A stretch of 64,000 nucleotides of DNA from Verticiella sediminum (GTDB lineage: Bacteria; Pseudomonadota; Gammaproteobacteria; Burkholderiales; Burkholderiaceae_B): positions 62,001 through 126,000 of the forward strand of contig NZ_VLTJ01000007.1 in NCBI RefSeq assembly GCF_007558815.1. Reading direction: 5' to 3'. The position numbers and the translations under genes were made by a program. The first letter of the stretch is position 1, and each line of letters opens with the position of its first letter. The notes under the pieces were generated by a model. That model was not told the origin of the DNA. It did no database searches and worked only from the letters and a program-made list of their open reading frames with translations. Positions 16,555 through 26,443 of this stretch are shown piece by piece.

Positions 16555-17778
16555 ATGAGCACCGCTCCCCTTCCCCCGCTCGGCACCCCCCTGTCCTCCA
16601 GCGCGCTGCGCGTCATGCTGCTCGGCGCCGGCGAGCTGGGCAAGGAAGTCGTCATCGCGCTGCAGCGCCTGGGCGCCGAGGTCATCGCCGTCGACCGCTA
16701 CGAGAATGCGCCCGCCCAGCAGGTGGCGCACCGCGCGCACGTCATCGCCATGACCGACGGCGATGCGCTGCGCCGCGTGATCGGCGAGGAGCGCCCGCAC
16801 ATCATCGTGCCGGAAATCGAAGCCATCGCCACCGACGTCCTGGTCGAGCTGGAAGCGCAAGGCGCGGCGCGTGTGACGCCCACCGCGCGCGCCGCGCGCC
16901 TCACCATGAACCGTGAAGGCATCCGCCGCCTCGCGGCCGAGACCCTCGGGCTGCCAACCTCGCCGTACCGCTACGCCGACACCCAGGCCGAGCTGCAGGC
17001 CGCCATCGACGGCGGCATCGGTTATCCCTGCCTGGTCAAACCGGTGATGTCCTCGTCGGGCAAGGGCCAGTCGCTGCTGCGCGGCCCGGACGACGTGGCG
17101 CGCGCCTGGCAGTACGCCCAGGAGGGCGGCCGCACGGGAGCGGGGCGCATCATCGTCGAGGGTTTCATCAAGTTCGACTACGAGATCACCCTGCTCACCG
17201 TGCGCGCGCACTCGGCCGACGGCGAGGTGCAGACCCATTTCTGCGCGCCCATCGGCCACCGTCAGGTGGACGGCGACTACGTCGAGAGCTGGCAGCCCCA
17301 GCCCATGTCCGAGCTCGCCCTGGCGCGCGCGCGCGAGATCGCCGCCAAGGTGACTGGCGAGCTGGGCGGGCTGGGCGTGTTCGGCGTGGAGCTTTTCGTG
17401 GCGGGCGACCAGGTGTGGTTCTCGGAAGTGAGCCCGCGCCCGCACGACACCGGCATGGTCACGATGGTCACCCAGGCGCAGAACGAGTTCGAGCTGCACG
17501 CGCGCGCTCTGCTCGGCCTGCCGGTCGACACGCGCCTGCGCGAGCCCGGCGCCAGTGCCGTCATCTATGGCGGGGTCGACGCGCAGGAACTGGTGTTCGA
17601 GGGCATGGCCACCGCGTTGTCGGACCCCGGCACCGACCTGCGCCTGTTCGGCAAGCCCGAATCGTTCGTGAAGCGCCGCATGGGCGTGGCCCTGGCGGTG
17701 CACGAGGACGTCGAGATGGCGCGCGCCAAGGCGGCACGCGCGGCGGCGGCCGTCAAGCCGCGCGCGGCGGGGGCCTGA
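16555..17778 (+). CDS. purT: Formate-dependent phosphoribosylglycinamide formyltransferase
   Basis: 407 residues (E. coli PurT has 392). ATP-grasp enzyme adding formate to GAR to give formyl-GAR in purine synthesis without folate. The N-terminal preATP-grasp domain has [13 protein letters not shown] and [18 protein letters not shown]. The ATP-grasp core has [15 protein letters not shown], a glutamate-rich [25 protein letters not shown] segment (split here over two loops) and a C-terminal RRMGVALA end. Start [10 protein letters not shown] is usual for the family. It stands alone, convergent with the hotdog gene. Confidence 0.95.
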   Translation: MSTAPLPPLGTPLSSSALRVMLLGAGELGKEVVIALQRLGAEVIAVDRYENAPAQQVAHRAHVIAMTDGDALRRVIGEERPHIIVPEIEAIATDVLVELEAQGAARVTPTARAARLTMNREGIRRLAAETLGLPTSPYRYADTQAELQAAIDGGIGYPCLVKPVMSSSGKGQSLLRGPDDVARAWQYAQEGGRTGAGRIIVEGFIKFDYEITLLTVRAHSADGEVQTHFCAPIGHRQVDGDYVESWQPQPMSELALARAREIAAKVTGELGGLGVFGVELFVAGDQVWFSEVSPRPHDTGMVTMVTQAQNEFELHARALLGLPVDTRLREPGASAVIYGGVDAQELVFEGMATALSDPGTDLRLFGKPESFVKRRMGVALAVHEDVEMARAKAARAAAAVKPRAAGA

Positions 17779-17818
17779 AGCCGGGCGCGCGCCCGCGGAT
17801 GAAGGCCGCTATCCCACC

Positions 17819-18238
17819 CTAGAGGCGGCGGATCGCCGCCGTGGCCGTCGCCGTGGCGACGAGGCGGCCATCCTGGGCGAGTTCGCCGGCGAGAAAACAG
17901 ATCTGCCCGCCGCGCCGCAGCACCCGCCCCGTGCCATGCAAGACGCCCGGTACCGCCGGGCTGAGGAACTGCACGTTGAGTTGCAGCGTGGGCGCGAACT
18001 CGCCGGCCGCCAAGGTGGCCGCGAGCGCCGGCCCCATGGTGTCGTCCAGCATGGCCGAGAGAAACCCGCCCTGGATGTGGCCGGCGGGGTTGGCGAAGGC
18101 GGCCTTGCCTTCGAACGTCGCCTGCAGCGTGCCGCTCGCAGCGTCCACCGCCGTGATCGTCATGCCCAGGGTGTGCGCTGCGGGCGGCTGCGGGATACGG
18201 CCTGACTGGATCTGCCAGAAGTATGCATCCTGGTCCAT
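17819..18238 (-). CDS. PaaI-type hotdog thioesterase
   Basis: 139 residues with a single hotdog fold. The central helix motif HIQGGFLSAMLDDTMG (54-69) carries the His/Asp pattern of PaaI-type acyl-CoA thioesterases (HGGxxxxxxD-like). This is followed by LNVQFLSPAVPG and a C-terminal ATATATAAI strand. Such enzymes hydrolyse acyl- or aryl-CoA esters; the substrate cannot be told. It lies downstream of the PDH operon on the same strand but 160 bp away with its own promoter-like region, including an ACTGT/ACAGT inverted repeat at 18306-18323. Confidence 0.85.
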   Translation of the reverse strand: MDQDAYFWQIQSGRIPQPPAAHTLGMTITAVDAASGTLQATFEGKAAFANPAGHIQGGFLSAMLDDTMGPALAATLAAGEFAPTLQLNVQFLSPAVPGVLHGTGRVLRRGGQICFLAGELAQDGRLVATATATAAIRRL

Positions 18239-18367
18239 GCTGTCTCCGTGGTGGGGTTCGGGCGGGCGTCGCCGTGGGTAGCCGTGTCTCGCACCCTAGG
18301 CGGTGACTGTATAAAAACACAGTTGATGCCGCAAGCCGCCGCAGGCGGCCAGTGCAACAGCCGCCGT

Positions 18368-18393
18368 GGCGCCGGCCCGGCGAGGCCGGCGCC
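18368..18393 (-). terminator. Strong GC hairpin downstream of lpdA
   Basis: A perfect 10-bp stem (18368-18377/18384-18393) with a 6-nt loop lies just after the lpdA stop. Only a weak U-containing tail follows on the minus strand, so it may work as a terminator or as an mRNA 3' stabiliser. Confidence 0.5.
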
Positions 18394-18398
18394 TGCCT

Positions 18399-20228
18399 TC
18401 ACCGCTTTTTCACCGGCGGCAGGTCGGTGCAATGCCCGTCGGCCGCTTCGGCCGCCAGGCCGATGGATTCGCCCAGTGTGGGGTGCGGGTGGATGGTCTT
18501 GCCGATGTCCACGCTGTCCGCGCCCATCTCGATGGCCAGCGCGACTTCGCCGATGAGGTCCCCGGCATGGGTGCCGACGATGCCGCCGCCCAGGATGCGG
18601 CCGTCCTTGGCGTCGAAGAGCAGCTTGGTGAAGCCTTCGTCGCGGCCGTTGGCGATCGCCCGGCCCGAGGCGCTCCAGGGCATGAGCCCCTTCTTCACCG
18701 CAACGCCCTGCCTCTTCGCCTCGTCCTCGGTCAGGCCGACCCAGGCGATCTCGGGATCGGTGTAGGCCACCGACGGGATCACGCGCGCGTCGAACCAGCT
18801 CTTCTCGCCGGCGGCGACTTCGGCCGCCACGTGGGCCTCGTGCACCGCCTTGTGCGCCAGCATGGGCTGGCCGACGATGTCGCCGATGGCGAAGATGTGC
18901 GGCACGTTGGTGCGCATCTGGCCGTCGACGTCGATGAAGCCGCGGTCGGTGACGGCCACGCCGGCTTTCTCGGCGTCGATCTTCCTGCCGTTGGGGCTGC
19001 GCCCCACCGCCTGCAGCACGAGATCGTAGCGTTGCGCCTCCTTGGGGGCGCCCTCGCCTTCGAAGCCGACCCAGATGCCGTCCTCGCGGGCCTCGGCCGA
19101 TACCGTGCGCGTCTTCAGCATGATGTTGTCCAAGCGCGGCGCGTTCATCTTCTGCCAGACCTTGACCAGGTCGCGGTCGGCGCCGGGCATCAGGCCGTCC
19201 TGCATCTCGACCACGTCCAGGCGGGCGCCGAGCGTGGAATACACCGTGCCCATTTCCAGGCCGATGATGCCGCCGCCCACGATCAGCATCTTCTTCGGGA
19301 CGGCCTTCAGTTGCAGTGCACCGGTGGAGTCGACGATGCGCTCGTCCTCGGGCAGGAAGGGCAGCTTCACCGACTGGCTGCCCGCGGCAATGATGGCGTT
19401 GCGAAAGCCCACCACCTGCGCCTTCTCGCCCTCCACCCGCAGGTGGTTCGGGCCGACGAAGCGGCCGGTGCCGCGCAGCACCGTGACCTTGCGCATCTTG
19501 GCCATGGCGGCAAGGCCGCCCGTGAGCTTGCCGATCACGCCGTCCTTGAACTTGCGCAGCGCGTCCAGATCGATCTTGGGCTCGCCGAAGCTGATGCCGT
19601 GGGCCGCCATGGCCTTGGCTTCGTCGATCACGGCCGCGGTGTGCAGCAAGGCCTTGGACGGGATGCAGCCCACGTTCAGGCAGACGCCGCCCAGGGTGGC
19701 ATAGCGCTCGACGAGCACGACGTTCAGGCCGAGGTCCGCGGCACGGAAGGCCGCGGAATAACCGCCGGGGCCGGCGCCGAGCACGAGCACGTCGCATTCG
19801 ACGTCGGCCTTGCCCTCATAGGCCGGCGCCGCCGGCGCGGCCGCGCGGGCGGGCTCGCGCTTTTCTTCCGGCGCAGGCTTGGCCGGCTCGCCCGCGCCCT
19901 GCGCCGGGACGGCTTCCTTCGCCTGGGCGGGGGCATCGTCCTTGGCCGCGGGCGGTGCTTCCTTGGCGTCTTTCTTGCCGCCGCCCTCGGCCGGTTCGAC
20001 CTCGAGCAGCACCGAGCCTTCGGACACCTTGTCGCCCACCTTGACCTTGAGCGACTTGACCACCCCGCCCTGCGAGGCCGGAATCTCCATCGATGCCTTG
20101 TCGGACTCCACCGTGACCAGGCTCTGCTCGGCCTCGATGGTGTCGCCTTCGGCGACCAGCACCTCGATCACCTCGACCTCGGCGAAGTCGCCGATGTCGG
20201 GGACTTTGATTTCCACCGTTTGACTCAT
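18399..20228 (-). CDS. lpdA: Dihydrolipoamide dehydrogenase (E3) with N-terminal lipoyl domain
   Basis: 609 residues. Residues 1-80 are a lipoyl domain (lipoyl Lys K44 in ESDKASME), 81-140 an Ala/Pro/Lys-rich flexible linker, and 141 onward a classic E3. The E3 has the FAD motif [10 protein letters not shown], redox cysteines C183 and C188 in [11 protein letters not shown], the NAD motif [10 protein letters not shown], and a C-terminal HPHPTLGES segment with the catalytic His. It reoxidises dihydrolipoamide in the PDH complex. It is the third gene of aceE-aceF-lpdA, 13 bp after aceF. Its lipoyl-coding DNA is nearly identical to that of aceF. Confidence 0.97.
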   Translation of the reverse strand: MSQTVEIKVPDIGDFAEVEVIEVLVAEGDTIEAEQSLVTVESDKASMEIPASQGGVVKSLKVKVGDKVSEGSVLLEVEPAEGGGKKDAKEAPPAAKDDAPAQAKEAVPAQGAGEPAKPAPEEKREPARAAAPAAPAYEGKADVECDVLVLGAGPGGYSAAFRAADLGLNVVLVERYATLGGVCLNVGCIPSKALLHTAAVIDEAKAMAAHGISFGEPKIDLDALRKFKDGVIGKLTGGLAAMAKMRKVTVLRGTGRFVGPNHLRVEGEKAQVVGFRNAIIAAGSQSVKLPFLPEDERIVDSTGALQLKAVPKKMLIVGGGIIGLEMGTVYSTLGARLDVVEMQDGLMPGADRDLVKVWQKMNAPRLDNIMLKTRTVSAEAREDGIWVGFEGEGAPKEAQRYDLVLQAVGRSPNGRKIDAEKAGVAVTDRGFIDVDGQMRTNVPHIFAIGDIVGQPMLAHKAVHEAHVAAEVAAGEKSWFDARVIPSVAYTDPEIAWVGLTEDEAKRQGVAVKKGLMPWSASGRAIANGRDEGFTKLLFDAKDGRILGGGIVGTHAGDLIGEVALAIEMGADSVDIGKTIHPHPTLGESIGLAAEAADGHCTDLPPVKKR

Positions 20229-20241
20229 CGTACGGACTCCC

Positions 20242-21651
20242 TCAGAGAATGACGCGGCGGAAATCGGCGAGCAGACCGCCGAGGTACGCGTTGAAGCGCG
20301 CGGCCGCGGCGCCGTCGATGACCCGGTGGTCGTACGACAGCGACAGCGGCAGCGTCAGGCGCGGGACGAACTGCTTGCCGTCCCAGACCGGCTTCTCGTA
20401 GGAACGCGAGACGCCCAGGATCGCCACTTCGGGGGCGTTGATGATGGGCGTGAAGTGCGTGCCGCCGATCCCGCCCAGCGACGAGATCGAGAAGCAGCCG
20501 CCCTGCATTTCGGAAGGCGAGAGCTTGCCGTCGCGCGCCTTCTTGGCGAGCGCGGAAGTCTCCTGCGCCAGTTCGAGCACGCCCTTGGTGTCCGCATCGC
20601 GCACCACGGGCACGACCAGGCCATTCGGCGTGTCGGCGGCGAAGCCGATGTGGTAGTACTGCTTGTAGACCAGGGTGTCGCCGTCCAGCGAGGCGTTGAA
20701 CTGCGGATACTTCTTGAGCGCGGCCACCACGGCCTTGATGAGAAAGGCGAGCATGGTCACCTTGATGCCGGCCTTCTCGTTCTCGCGGTTCAACTGCACG
20801 CGCAGTTTCTCGAGTTCGGTGATGTCCGCATCGTCGTTGTTGGTGACGTGCGGGATCATCACCCAGTTGCGGTGCAGGTTCGCGCCCGAGATCTTCTGGA
20901 TGCGCGACAGCGGCTTGGTCTCGATGGGACCGAACTTGGCGAAATCCACCTTGGGCCACGGCAGCAGGCCGAGCGCGGCGCCGTCGGCCGAACCGGCCGC
21001 AGCCGGCGCGGCGGCCGGCGTACCGCCCTGGATCGCCTGCTTGACGAAATTGCGCACATCGTCCTGGGTGATGCGCTGCTTGGGGCCGGAACCGCGCACG
21101 CGGTGCAGGTCCACGCCGAGTTCGCGGGCGAACTTGCGCACCGAAGGCGAGGCGTGCGGCACGGGCACCGTGCTGTCGGTCGCAGCCACTACCGGCGGCG
21201 TGCGCTGGGCCTGCCCGGCCGGCATTGCCGCGGCTTCCTCGCGCGCGGCGCGGGCCGGTTCGGCCGACGCGGGTTTCGGCGCCTGCGGATCGCCGCCGCC
21301 CGCCGCCTTGCCGCCCGCCGCCTTGCCGCTCTCGGCCTTGGGCGCCTCGGCCTGGGCGTCATCGGCCTTGTCGCCGGCCTTGGCGCTCGCGGGCTGCTCC
21401 GCCTTGGCCTCGGCCGGCTCGACCTCGAGCAGCACCGAGCCCTCGGACACCTTGTCGCCCACCTTGACCTTGAGCGACTTGACCACCCCGCCCTGCGAGG
21501 CCGGGATCTCCATCGATGCCTTGTCGGACTCCACCGTGACCAGGCTCTGCTCGGCCTGGATCGTGTCCCCTTCGGCCACCAGGATTTCGATCACCTCGAC
21601 CTCGGCGAAATCGCCGATGTCGGGGACCTTGATTTCTGTGAGTTGGCTCAT
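20242..21651 (-). CDS. aceF: Dihydrolipoamide acetyltransferase (E2) of pyruvate dehydrogenase
   Basis: 469 residues. It has a single lipoyl domain (1-80, lipoyl K44), an Ala/Lys-rich linker (81-160), and a peripheral subunit-binding domain (about 165-205, [16 protein letters not shown] then [10 protein letters not shown]). The acetyltransferase core (about 240-469) carries the catalytic SYDHRVIDG motif near the C-terminus. It transfers acetyl groups to CoA and forms the complex core. E. coli AceF has three lipoyl domains; here one is on E2 and a second on E3. It is preceded by a 141-bp hairpin-rich gap after aceE. Confidence 0.97.
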   Translation of the reverse strand: MSQLTEIKVPDIGDFAEVEVIEILVAEGDTIQAEQSLVTVESDKASMEIPASQGGVVKSLKVKVGDKVSEGSVLLEVEPAEAKAEQPASAKAGDKADDAQAEAPKAESGKAAGGKAAGGGDPQAPKPASAEPARAAREEAAAMPAGQAQRTPPVVAATDSTVPVPHASPSVRKFARELGVDLHRVRGSGPKQRITQDDVRNFVKQAIQGGTPAAAPAAAGSADGAALGLLPWPKVDFAKFGPIETKPLSRIQKISGANLHRNWVMIPHVTNNDDADITELEKLRVQLNRENEKAGIKVTMLAFLIKAVVAALKKYPQFNASLDGDTLVYKQYYHIGFAADTPNGLVVPVVRDADTKGVLELAQETSALAKKARDGKLSPSEMQGGCFSISSLGGIGGTHFTPIINAPEVAILGVSRSYEKPVWDGKQFVPRLTLPLSLSYDHRVIDGAAAARFNAYLGGLLADFRRVIL

Positions 21652-21792
21652 GCCTCGTGCTTCCTTCCGTGAGTCGCTCCCGCCCGAAGGCGGGAGCTTC
21701 TCGCCACAAAATGGGGGCGCCTGCGGCGCCAGCTTGGGTTGGTCTCGCGCGTGTCCCCGCCCTGAGGGCGAGGACTGCGCTTGGACCCGTGG
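21652..21792 (-). other. aceE-aceF intergenic region with stable RNA hairpins
   Basis: On the minus strand the 9-bp stem 21676-21684/21689-21697 closes a UUCG tetraloop (C-UUCG-G), an exceptionally stable hairpin about 25 nt upstream of the aceF start. Two more inverted repeats lie nearer aceE: GGCGCC-TGC-GGCGCC (about 21716-21730) and one around 21752-21775. No gene was seen. Possible roles are mRNA stabilisation or processing that sets E1:E2 ratios. Confidence 0.5.
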
Positions 21793-24492
21793 TCAGGCGT
21801 GGTGCGGGTTGGCTTTGTCGGGATTGATGCCGTACTTCTTGATGGCATCGGCGAGCACATTCTTGGGCAGCACGCCCTCCTCGACCAGCGCGCGCAACGC
21901 CGACAGGGCCACGAAGTGGCGATCGACCTCGAAGTGCTCGCGCAGCTTGCTGCGGAAGTCCGACCGCCCGAAGCCGTCGGTGCCGAGCACGCGGAACTGG
22001 CGATCGCGCGGCAGATAGGCGCGGATCTGCTCGGCGAAGATCTTCATGTAGTCGGTGGAGGCCACGACCGGGCCCGGGTGCTCGGCCAGTTGGCGGGCCA
22101 CGTACGGCACCTGGGCCTCGCCCTCGGGATGCAGCAGGTTGTGGCGCTCGCAGTCCATGCCGTCGCGGCGCAGCTCGGTGAAGCTGGTGACGCTCCAGAC
22201 GTCGGAGGCGATGCCCCAGTCGTCGCGCAGCAGTTCCTGGGCGGCCATGACTTCGCGCAGGATCGAGCCGCAGCCCATGAGCTGCACGCGCGGCGCGTCG
22301 GCCTTTTCGGCGCGCTCGGAACGCAGCAGGTACATGCCGCGGATGATGCCTTCCTCGTCGCCCGGCTTCAGGCCCGGATGCGCGTAGTTCTCGTTGAGCA
22401 GGGTCAGGTAGTAGTACACGTTCTCCTGGTTGCCCACCATGCGGCGCAGGCCGTCCTGGATGATGACCGCGACTTCGTGCCCGAAGGTCGGGTCGTAGGA
22501 GACGCAGTTCGGGATCGTGCTCGAGAGCAGGTGGCTGTGGCCGTCCTCGTGCTGCAGGCCCTCGCCGTTGAGCGTGGTGCGCCCGGAGGTGCCGCCCAGC
22601 AGGAAGCCGCGCGCCTGCATGTCGCCGGCGGCCCAGGCGAGGTCGCCCACGCGCTGGAAGCCGAACATCGAGTAATAGATGTAGAACGGCACCATGATGC
22701 GGTTGTTCGAGGAGTACGACGTGGCCGCCGCGATCCACGAGCTCATGGCGCCCGCCTCGTTGATGCCTTCCTGCAGGATCTGGCCGTCCTTGGACTCCTT
22801 GTAGTACATGACCTGGTCCTTGTCGACCGGGATGTACTTCTGGCCCTCGGGCGCGTAGATGCCGATCTGGCGGAACATGCCCTCCATGCCGAAGGTGCGC
22901 GACTCGTCGGCGACGATGGGCACGACGCGCGGGCCGAGCGCCTTGTCGCGCAGCAGCGCGGTGAGAATGCGCACGAAGGCCTGCGTGGTCGAGATCTCGC
23001 GGCCCTCGGCGGTGGGATCGAGCACGGCCTGGAAGGCCTTGAGCTCGGGCACCGGCAGGGTCTCGTCGGCACGCTGGCGGCGGTGCGGCAGGAAGCCGCC
23101 CAGCGCCTTGCGCCGCTCGAGCATGTACTTCATCTCGTCCGAATCCTCGGCCGGCTTGCAGTACGGCAGCGCGTCGAGCTGGTCGTCGGGCACGGGGATG
23201 TTGAAGCGGTCGCGGAACTCGCGGATGGATTCCAGCGGCAGCTTCTTCTGCTGGTGCGTCGGGTTCTTGGCCTCGCCCACGCGGCCCATGCCGTAGCCCT
23301 TGATGGTCTTGGCCAGGATGACCGTGGGTTGGCCGGTGTGGTTCACCGCCGCATGGAAGGCAGCATAGACCTTGTGCGGATCGTGGCCGCCGCGGTTCAG
23401 GCGCCAGACATCCTCGTCGGTCATGCGGCTGACCATCTCGAGCAGCTTGGGATGCTTGCCGAAGAAGTGCTCGCGCACGAAGGCCCCGTTGTTGGCCTTG
23501 TAGGCCTGGTATTCGCCGTCGACGGTCTCTTCCATGATGCGGCGCAGGATGCCTTCCTTGTCGCGCGCGAGCAGCGGATCCCAGTAGCCGCCCCAGATCA
23601 GCTTGATGACGTTCCAGCCGCTGCCGCGGAAGTCGCCTTCGAGTTCCTGGATGATCTTGCCGTTGCCGCGCACCGGGCCGTCCAGGCGCTGCAGGTTGCA
23701 GTTGATGATGAAGACCAGGTTGTCGAGCTTCTCGCGCGCGGCCAGGCTGATCGCGCCCAGCGATTCGGGCTCGTCCATCTCGCCGTCGCCGCAGAACACC
23801 CAGACCTTGCGCTTGCTGGTGTCGGCGATGCCGCGGGCATGCAGATACTTCAGGAAGCGCGCCTGGTAGATCGCCATCATCGGGCCCAGGCCCATGGAGA
23901 CGGTCGGGAACTGCCAGAAGTCCGGCATCAGCTTGGGGTGCGGGTACGAGGGCAGGCCCTTGCCGTCGACTTCCTGGCGGAAGTTGTCGAGCTGCTCCTC
24001 GGTCAGGCGGCCTTCCAGGTAGGCGCGGCCGTACACACCGGGCGAGGAGTGCCCCTGGAAATACACCAGGTCGCCGCCGTGCTCGGCCGTTTCGGCATGC
24101 CAGAAATGGTTCTGGCCGGTGCCGATCATGGTGGCCACCGAAGCGAAGGACGCAATGTGCCCGCCGAGGTCGCCGCCGTCCGCGGGGGAGTGGCGGTTGG
24201 CCTTGACCACCATGGCCATGGCGTTCCAGCGCACGAACGAGCGGATGCGCTCTTCGAGGTCGGCGCGACCCGGCGAGGGCACTTCCAGGTGGGGCGGGAT
24301 GGTGTTGACGTAGGCCGTGGTGGCGCGCAACGGCATGTTCGCGCCGGAGCGGCGAGCGAGGTCGATCAGGCGCTCGAGCAGGAAATGCGCGCGCTCCGGA
24401 CCCTCACGGTCGAGCACGGCTTCGAGCGCCTCCAGCCATTCCTGGGTTTCGTCGACGTCGTCGTCTTGGGGGGTGTTCGGTAGCGCGGACAT
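21793..24492 (-). CDS. aceE: Pyruvate dehydrogenase E1 component
   Basis: 899 residues from the ATG at 24492 (MSALPNTPQDD), close to the 887 of E. coli AceE; an in-frame extension upstream is unlike the family. Homodimeric E1 decarboxylating pyruvate with thiamine diphosphate. Family segments include SPADGGDLGGHIASFAS, the ThDP motif GDGEMDEPES ending in NCNLQRLDGPVRGNG, and the C-terminal transketolase-like domain (YSMFGFQRVGD, VLGTDGFGRSD). It is the first gene of the PDH operon and divergent from a histidine kinase gene 164 bp away. Confidence 0.97.
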   Translation of the reverse strand: MSALPNTPQDDDVDETQEWLEALEAVLDREGPERAHFLLERLIDLARRSGANMPLRATTAYVNTIPPHLEVPSPGRADLEERIRSFVRWNAMAMVVKANRHSPADGGDLGGHIASFASVATMIGTGQNHFWHAETAEHGGDLVYFQGHSSPGVYGRAYLEGRLTEEQLDNFRQEVDGKGLPSYPHPKLMPDFWQFPTVSMGLGPMMAIYQARFLKYLHARGIADTSKRKVWVFCGDGEMDEPESLGAISLAAREKLDNLVFIINCNLQRLDGPVRGNGKIIQELEGDFRGSGWNVIKLIWGGYWDPLLARDKEGILRRIMEETVDGEYQAYKANNGAFVREHFFGKHPKLLEMVSRMTDEDVWRLNRGGHDPHKVYAAFHAAVNHTGQPTVILAKTIKGYGMGRVGEAKNPTHQQKKLPLESIREFRDRFNIPVPDDQLDALPYCKPAEDSDEMKYMLERRKALGGFLPHRRQRADETLPVPELKAFQAVLDPTAEGREISTTQAFVRILTALLRDKALGPRVVPIVADESRTFGMEGMFRQIGIYAPEGQKYIPVDKDQVMYYKESKDGQILQEGINEAGAMSSWIAAATSYSSNNRIMVPFYIYYSMFGFQRVGDLAWAAGDMQARGFLLGGTSGRTTLNGEGLQHEDGHSHLLSSTIPNCVSYDPTFGHEVAVIIQDGLRRMVGNQENVYYYLTLLNENYAHPGLKPGDEEGIIRGMYLLRSERAEKADAPRVQLMGCGSILREVMAAQELLRDDWGIASDVWSVTSFTELRRDGMDCERHNLLHPEGEAQVPYVARQLAEHPGPVVASTDYMKIFAEQIRAYLPRDRQFRVLGTDGFGRSDFRSKLREHFEVDRHFVALSALRALVEEGVLPKNVLADAIKKYGINPDKANPHHA

Positions 24493-24656
24493 GGATGCGG
24501 GTCTCCGAGTTTCGTCATCGAATGCCCCGAATTCTAGGGGGCTCTCCCCGTGCAGGGCAATCAAAATTTCATATTGCGGCGCATCATTCCATAATGTGAA
24601 ATAAACAGGACTCCATTCGGCTGCACTCTGTTGCAGTGCCGAATTACACTTGCAGC
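24493..24656. promoter_or_regulatory. Divergent control region between aceE and the sensor kinase
   Basis: 164 bp, AT-richer than its surroundings. It contains an imperfect inverted repeat TTTCATATT (24567-24575)/AATGTGAAA (24593-24601) and a second short repeat around GCACT...AGTGC (about 24622-24639). These are plausible operators for the FixJ-type regulator or a PDH regulator. No assignment can be made from sequence alone. Confidence 0.4.
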
Positions 24657-26438
24657 ATGGCCAGACCACCACAAACCAGCGCCAGCGCACCTCTGCCGGA
24701 AACCGGCCGGGTCCGCCGCCATCTCTACTGGGTCACCCCCCTGATCGCCCTGGCGGCGCTGGGCGGCGTGCTTGCGGCCGTGCTGATCTGGACCGATCAG
24801 TTCGAGAACCCCTATCTTGCCCTGAGTGGCGCCTCCCCGAAGGCCCTGCAGTGGGTGGTTCTGTCGCTTTCGCTGGTCATTGTGTGGGCGCTCTTCACAT
24901 TGTGGCGCCATACGCGCTTCCGGCAGCGCGCCGAAGCCGCGCTGATCGCCGAGACGGCATTTCGCCGCGCGATGGAGAATTCCATGCTGACGGGCATGCG
25001 GGTGCTCGACATGGAGGGCCGCATCACCTACGTCAACCCGGCGTTCTGCCGCCTGATCGGCTGGAACGAATCCGACCTCATCGGCAGGACACCGCCGTTC
25101 CCCTATTGGGTTCCCGGCCAGCACGCGGCGCACCAGCGGATGATGACCATGCTGCTCGCCGGCAACGCGCCCACCAGCGGGCTGGAGATGCAGGCCCAGC
25201 GGCGCGACGGTTCACGCCTCACCACGCGCATGTACGTCTCGCCGCTGGTGGACCGCAACGGGGTGCAGACCGGCTGGATGACCTCGATCACCGACATCAC
25301 CGAATCCAAGCGCATCCGCGAGACGCTGGCCGCCGCGCACGAACGCTTCATGACCGTGCTCGAGGGGCTGGACGATGCGATCTCGGTGACGGCCGACGGC
25401 CCGCAGGGGCTGGAGCTGCTGTTCGCCAACAAGACGTATCGCCGGATATTCGGCTCCCAGGCGGCGGGCCACGGCCAGCTCCTCGCCGGCCGGCGCGGCC
25501 GCTATACCGAGGAGGCCGTCGAGGTCTACTCGCCCTCGGTCAAGCGCTGGTTCGAGGTGCACCACCGCATGCTCGCCTGGACCGACGGGCGGCGCGTGCG
25601 CATGCAGGTGGCGCGCGACATCACCGAGCGCCGCGCCCAGGAAGACGCCTCGCTGCTGCAGCAGGAAAAGATCCAGATGACCAGCCGGCTGATCACCATG
25701 GGCGAGATGGCGTCGTCGCTGGCCCATGAGCTGAACCAGCCGCTCACCGCGATCGCCAACTACAGCATGGGCGCGGTGGCCCTGGTCAAGGCCGGCAAGA
25801 CCGATCCCGAGCATCTGCTGCCCGCGCTGGAGAAGGCGGCGGCGCAGGCCGCGCGGGCCGGGCTGATCATCCGCCGCATCCGCGAGTTCGTGAAGCGCAG
25901 CGAGCCGCGCCACCAGCGCGTGGACATCGCCGAGGTCATCGAGAACGCCGTCGGCTTTGCCGAGATCGACGCCGAGAAGCGCCGTATCGAGATCGTCAAG
26001 CAGGTGCCGGCGGGATTGCCCGATGCCATGGCCGATCCGATCCTGATCGAGCAGGTGTTGCTCAATCTCATCAAGAACGGCATGGACGCCATGGCCGACG
26101 CCACGCAGCGGCAGGTCTTCGTGAGCGTCACCCAGCGCGACGACACGCTGGAAGTCGCCGTGCGCGATCACGGCCACGGCCTGGGCGAGCTGGACCCCCA
26201 GCGCCTGTTCGAACCCTTTTTCAGCACCAAGGCCGAGGGCATGGGCATGGGGCTGAACATCTGCCGTACGATCATCGAATCGCATCACGGGCGACTGTGG
26301 GCGGCGCCGAATCCCGACGGCGGAACCATTTTCTCGTTCACCTTGCCCTGGGTCGCTCCCCTGCAGCCCGCGACCCAGGACATCGACAACGAAACCGAGA
26401 CCGGCAACGTACCGGCGCTGGCATTCACAAAGGAGTAA
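24657..26438 (+). CDS. Membrane PAS sensor histidine kinase (FixL/NtrB-like)
   Basis: 593 residues from the ATG at 24657; a GTG 7 codons earlier is possible. Two transmembrane helices (about 23-45 and 63-83) precede a PAS domain (about 95-215), a second PAS-like domain (about 225-325), the HisKA box with phospho-acceptor H357 in MASSLAHELNQPL, and a HATPase with N box NLIKNGMDAM, DHGHGLGE and GMGMGLNICRTI. It forms a two-gene unit with the FixJ-type regulator 5 bp downstream. The PAS domains show no haem-binding His I can point to. Given the divergent aceE, a role in sensing carbon or redox state to control PDH is a reasonable guess. Confidence 0.9.
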   Translation: MARPPQTSASAPLPETGRVRRHLYWVTPLIALAALGGVLAAVLIWTDQFENPYLALSGASPKALQWVVLSLSLVIVWALFTLWRHTRFRQRAEAALIAETAFRRAMENSMLTGMRVLDMEGRITYVNPAFCRLIGWNESDLIGRTPPFPYWVPGQHAAHQRMMTMLLAGNAPTSGLEMQAQRRDGSRLTTRMYVSPLVDRNGVQTGWMTSITDITESKRIRETLAAAHERFMTVLEGLDDAISVTADGPQGLELLFANKTYRRIFGSQAAGHGQLLAGRRGRYTEEAVEVYSPSVKRWFEVHHRMLAWTDGRRVRMQVARDITERRAQEDASLLQQEKIQMTSRLITMGEMASSLAHELNQPLTAIANYSMGAVALVKAGKTDPEHLLPALEKAAAQAARAGLIIRRIREFVKRSEPRHQRVDIAEVIENAVGFAEIDAEKRRIEIVKQVPAGLPDAMADPILIEQVLLNLIKNGMDAMADATQRQVFVSVTQRDDTLEVAVRDHGHGLGELDPQRLFEPFFSTKAEGMGMGLNICRTIIESHHGRLWAAPNPDGGTIFSFTLPWVAPLQPATQDIDNETETGNVPALAFTKE

Positions 26439-26443
26439 ACGGC

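Noticed and set aside
18294-18299. A further CCTAGG near the hotdog thioesterase gene
   Set aside because: It lacks the flanking GGCC-type symmetry of the GGCCTAGGCC boxes, so it was not counted with them.
21781-24483. A 900-codon frame antisense to aceE
   Set aside because: A shadow of the aceE coding strand with no protein-like motifs.
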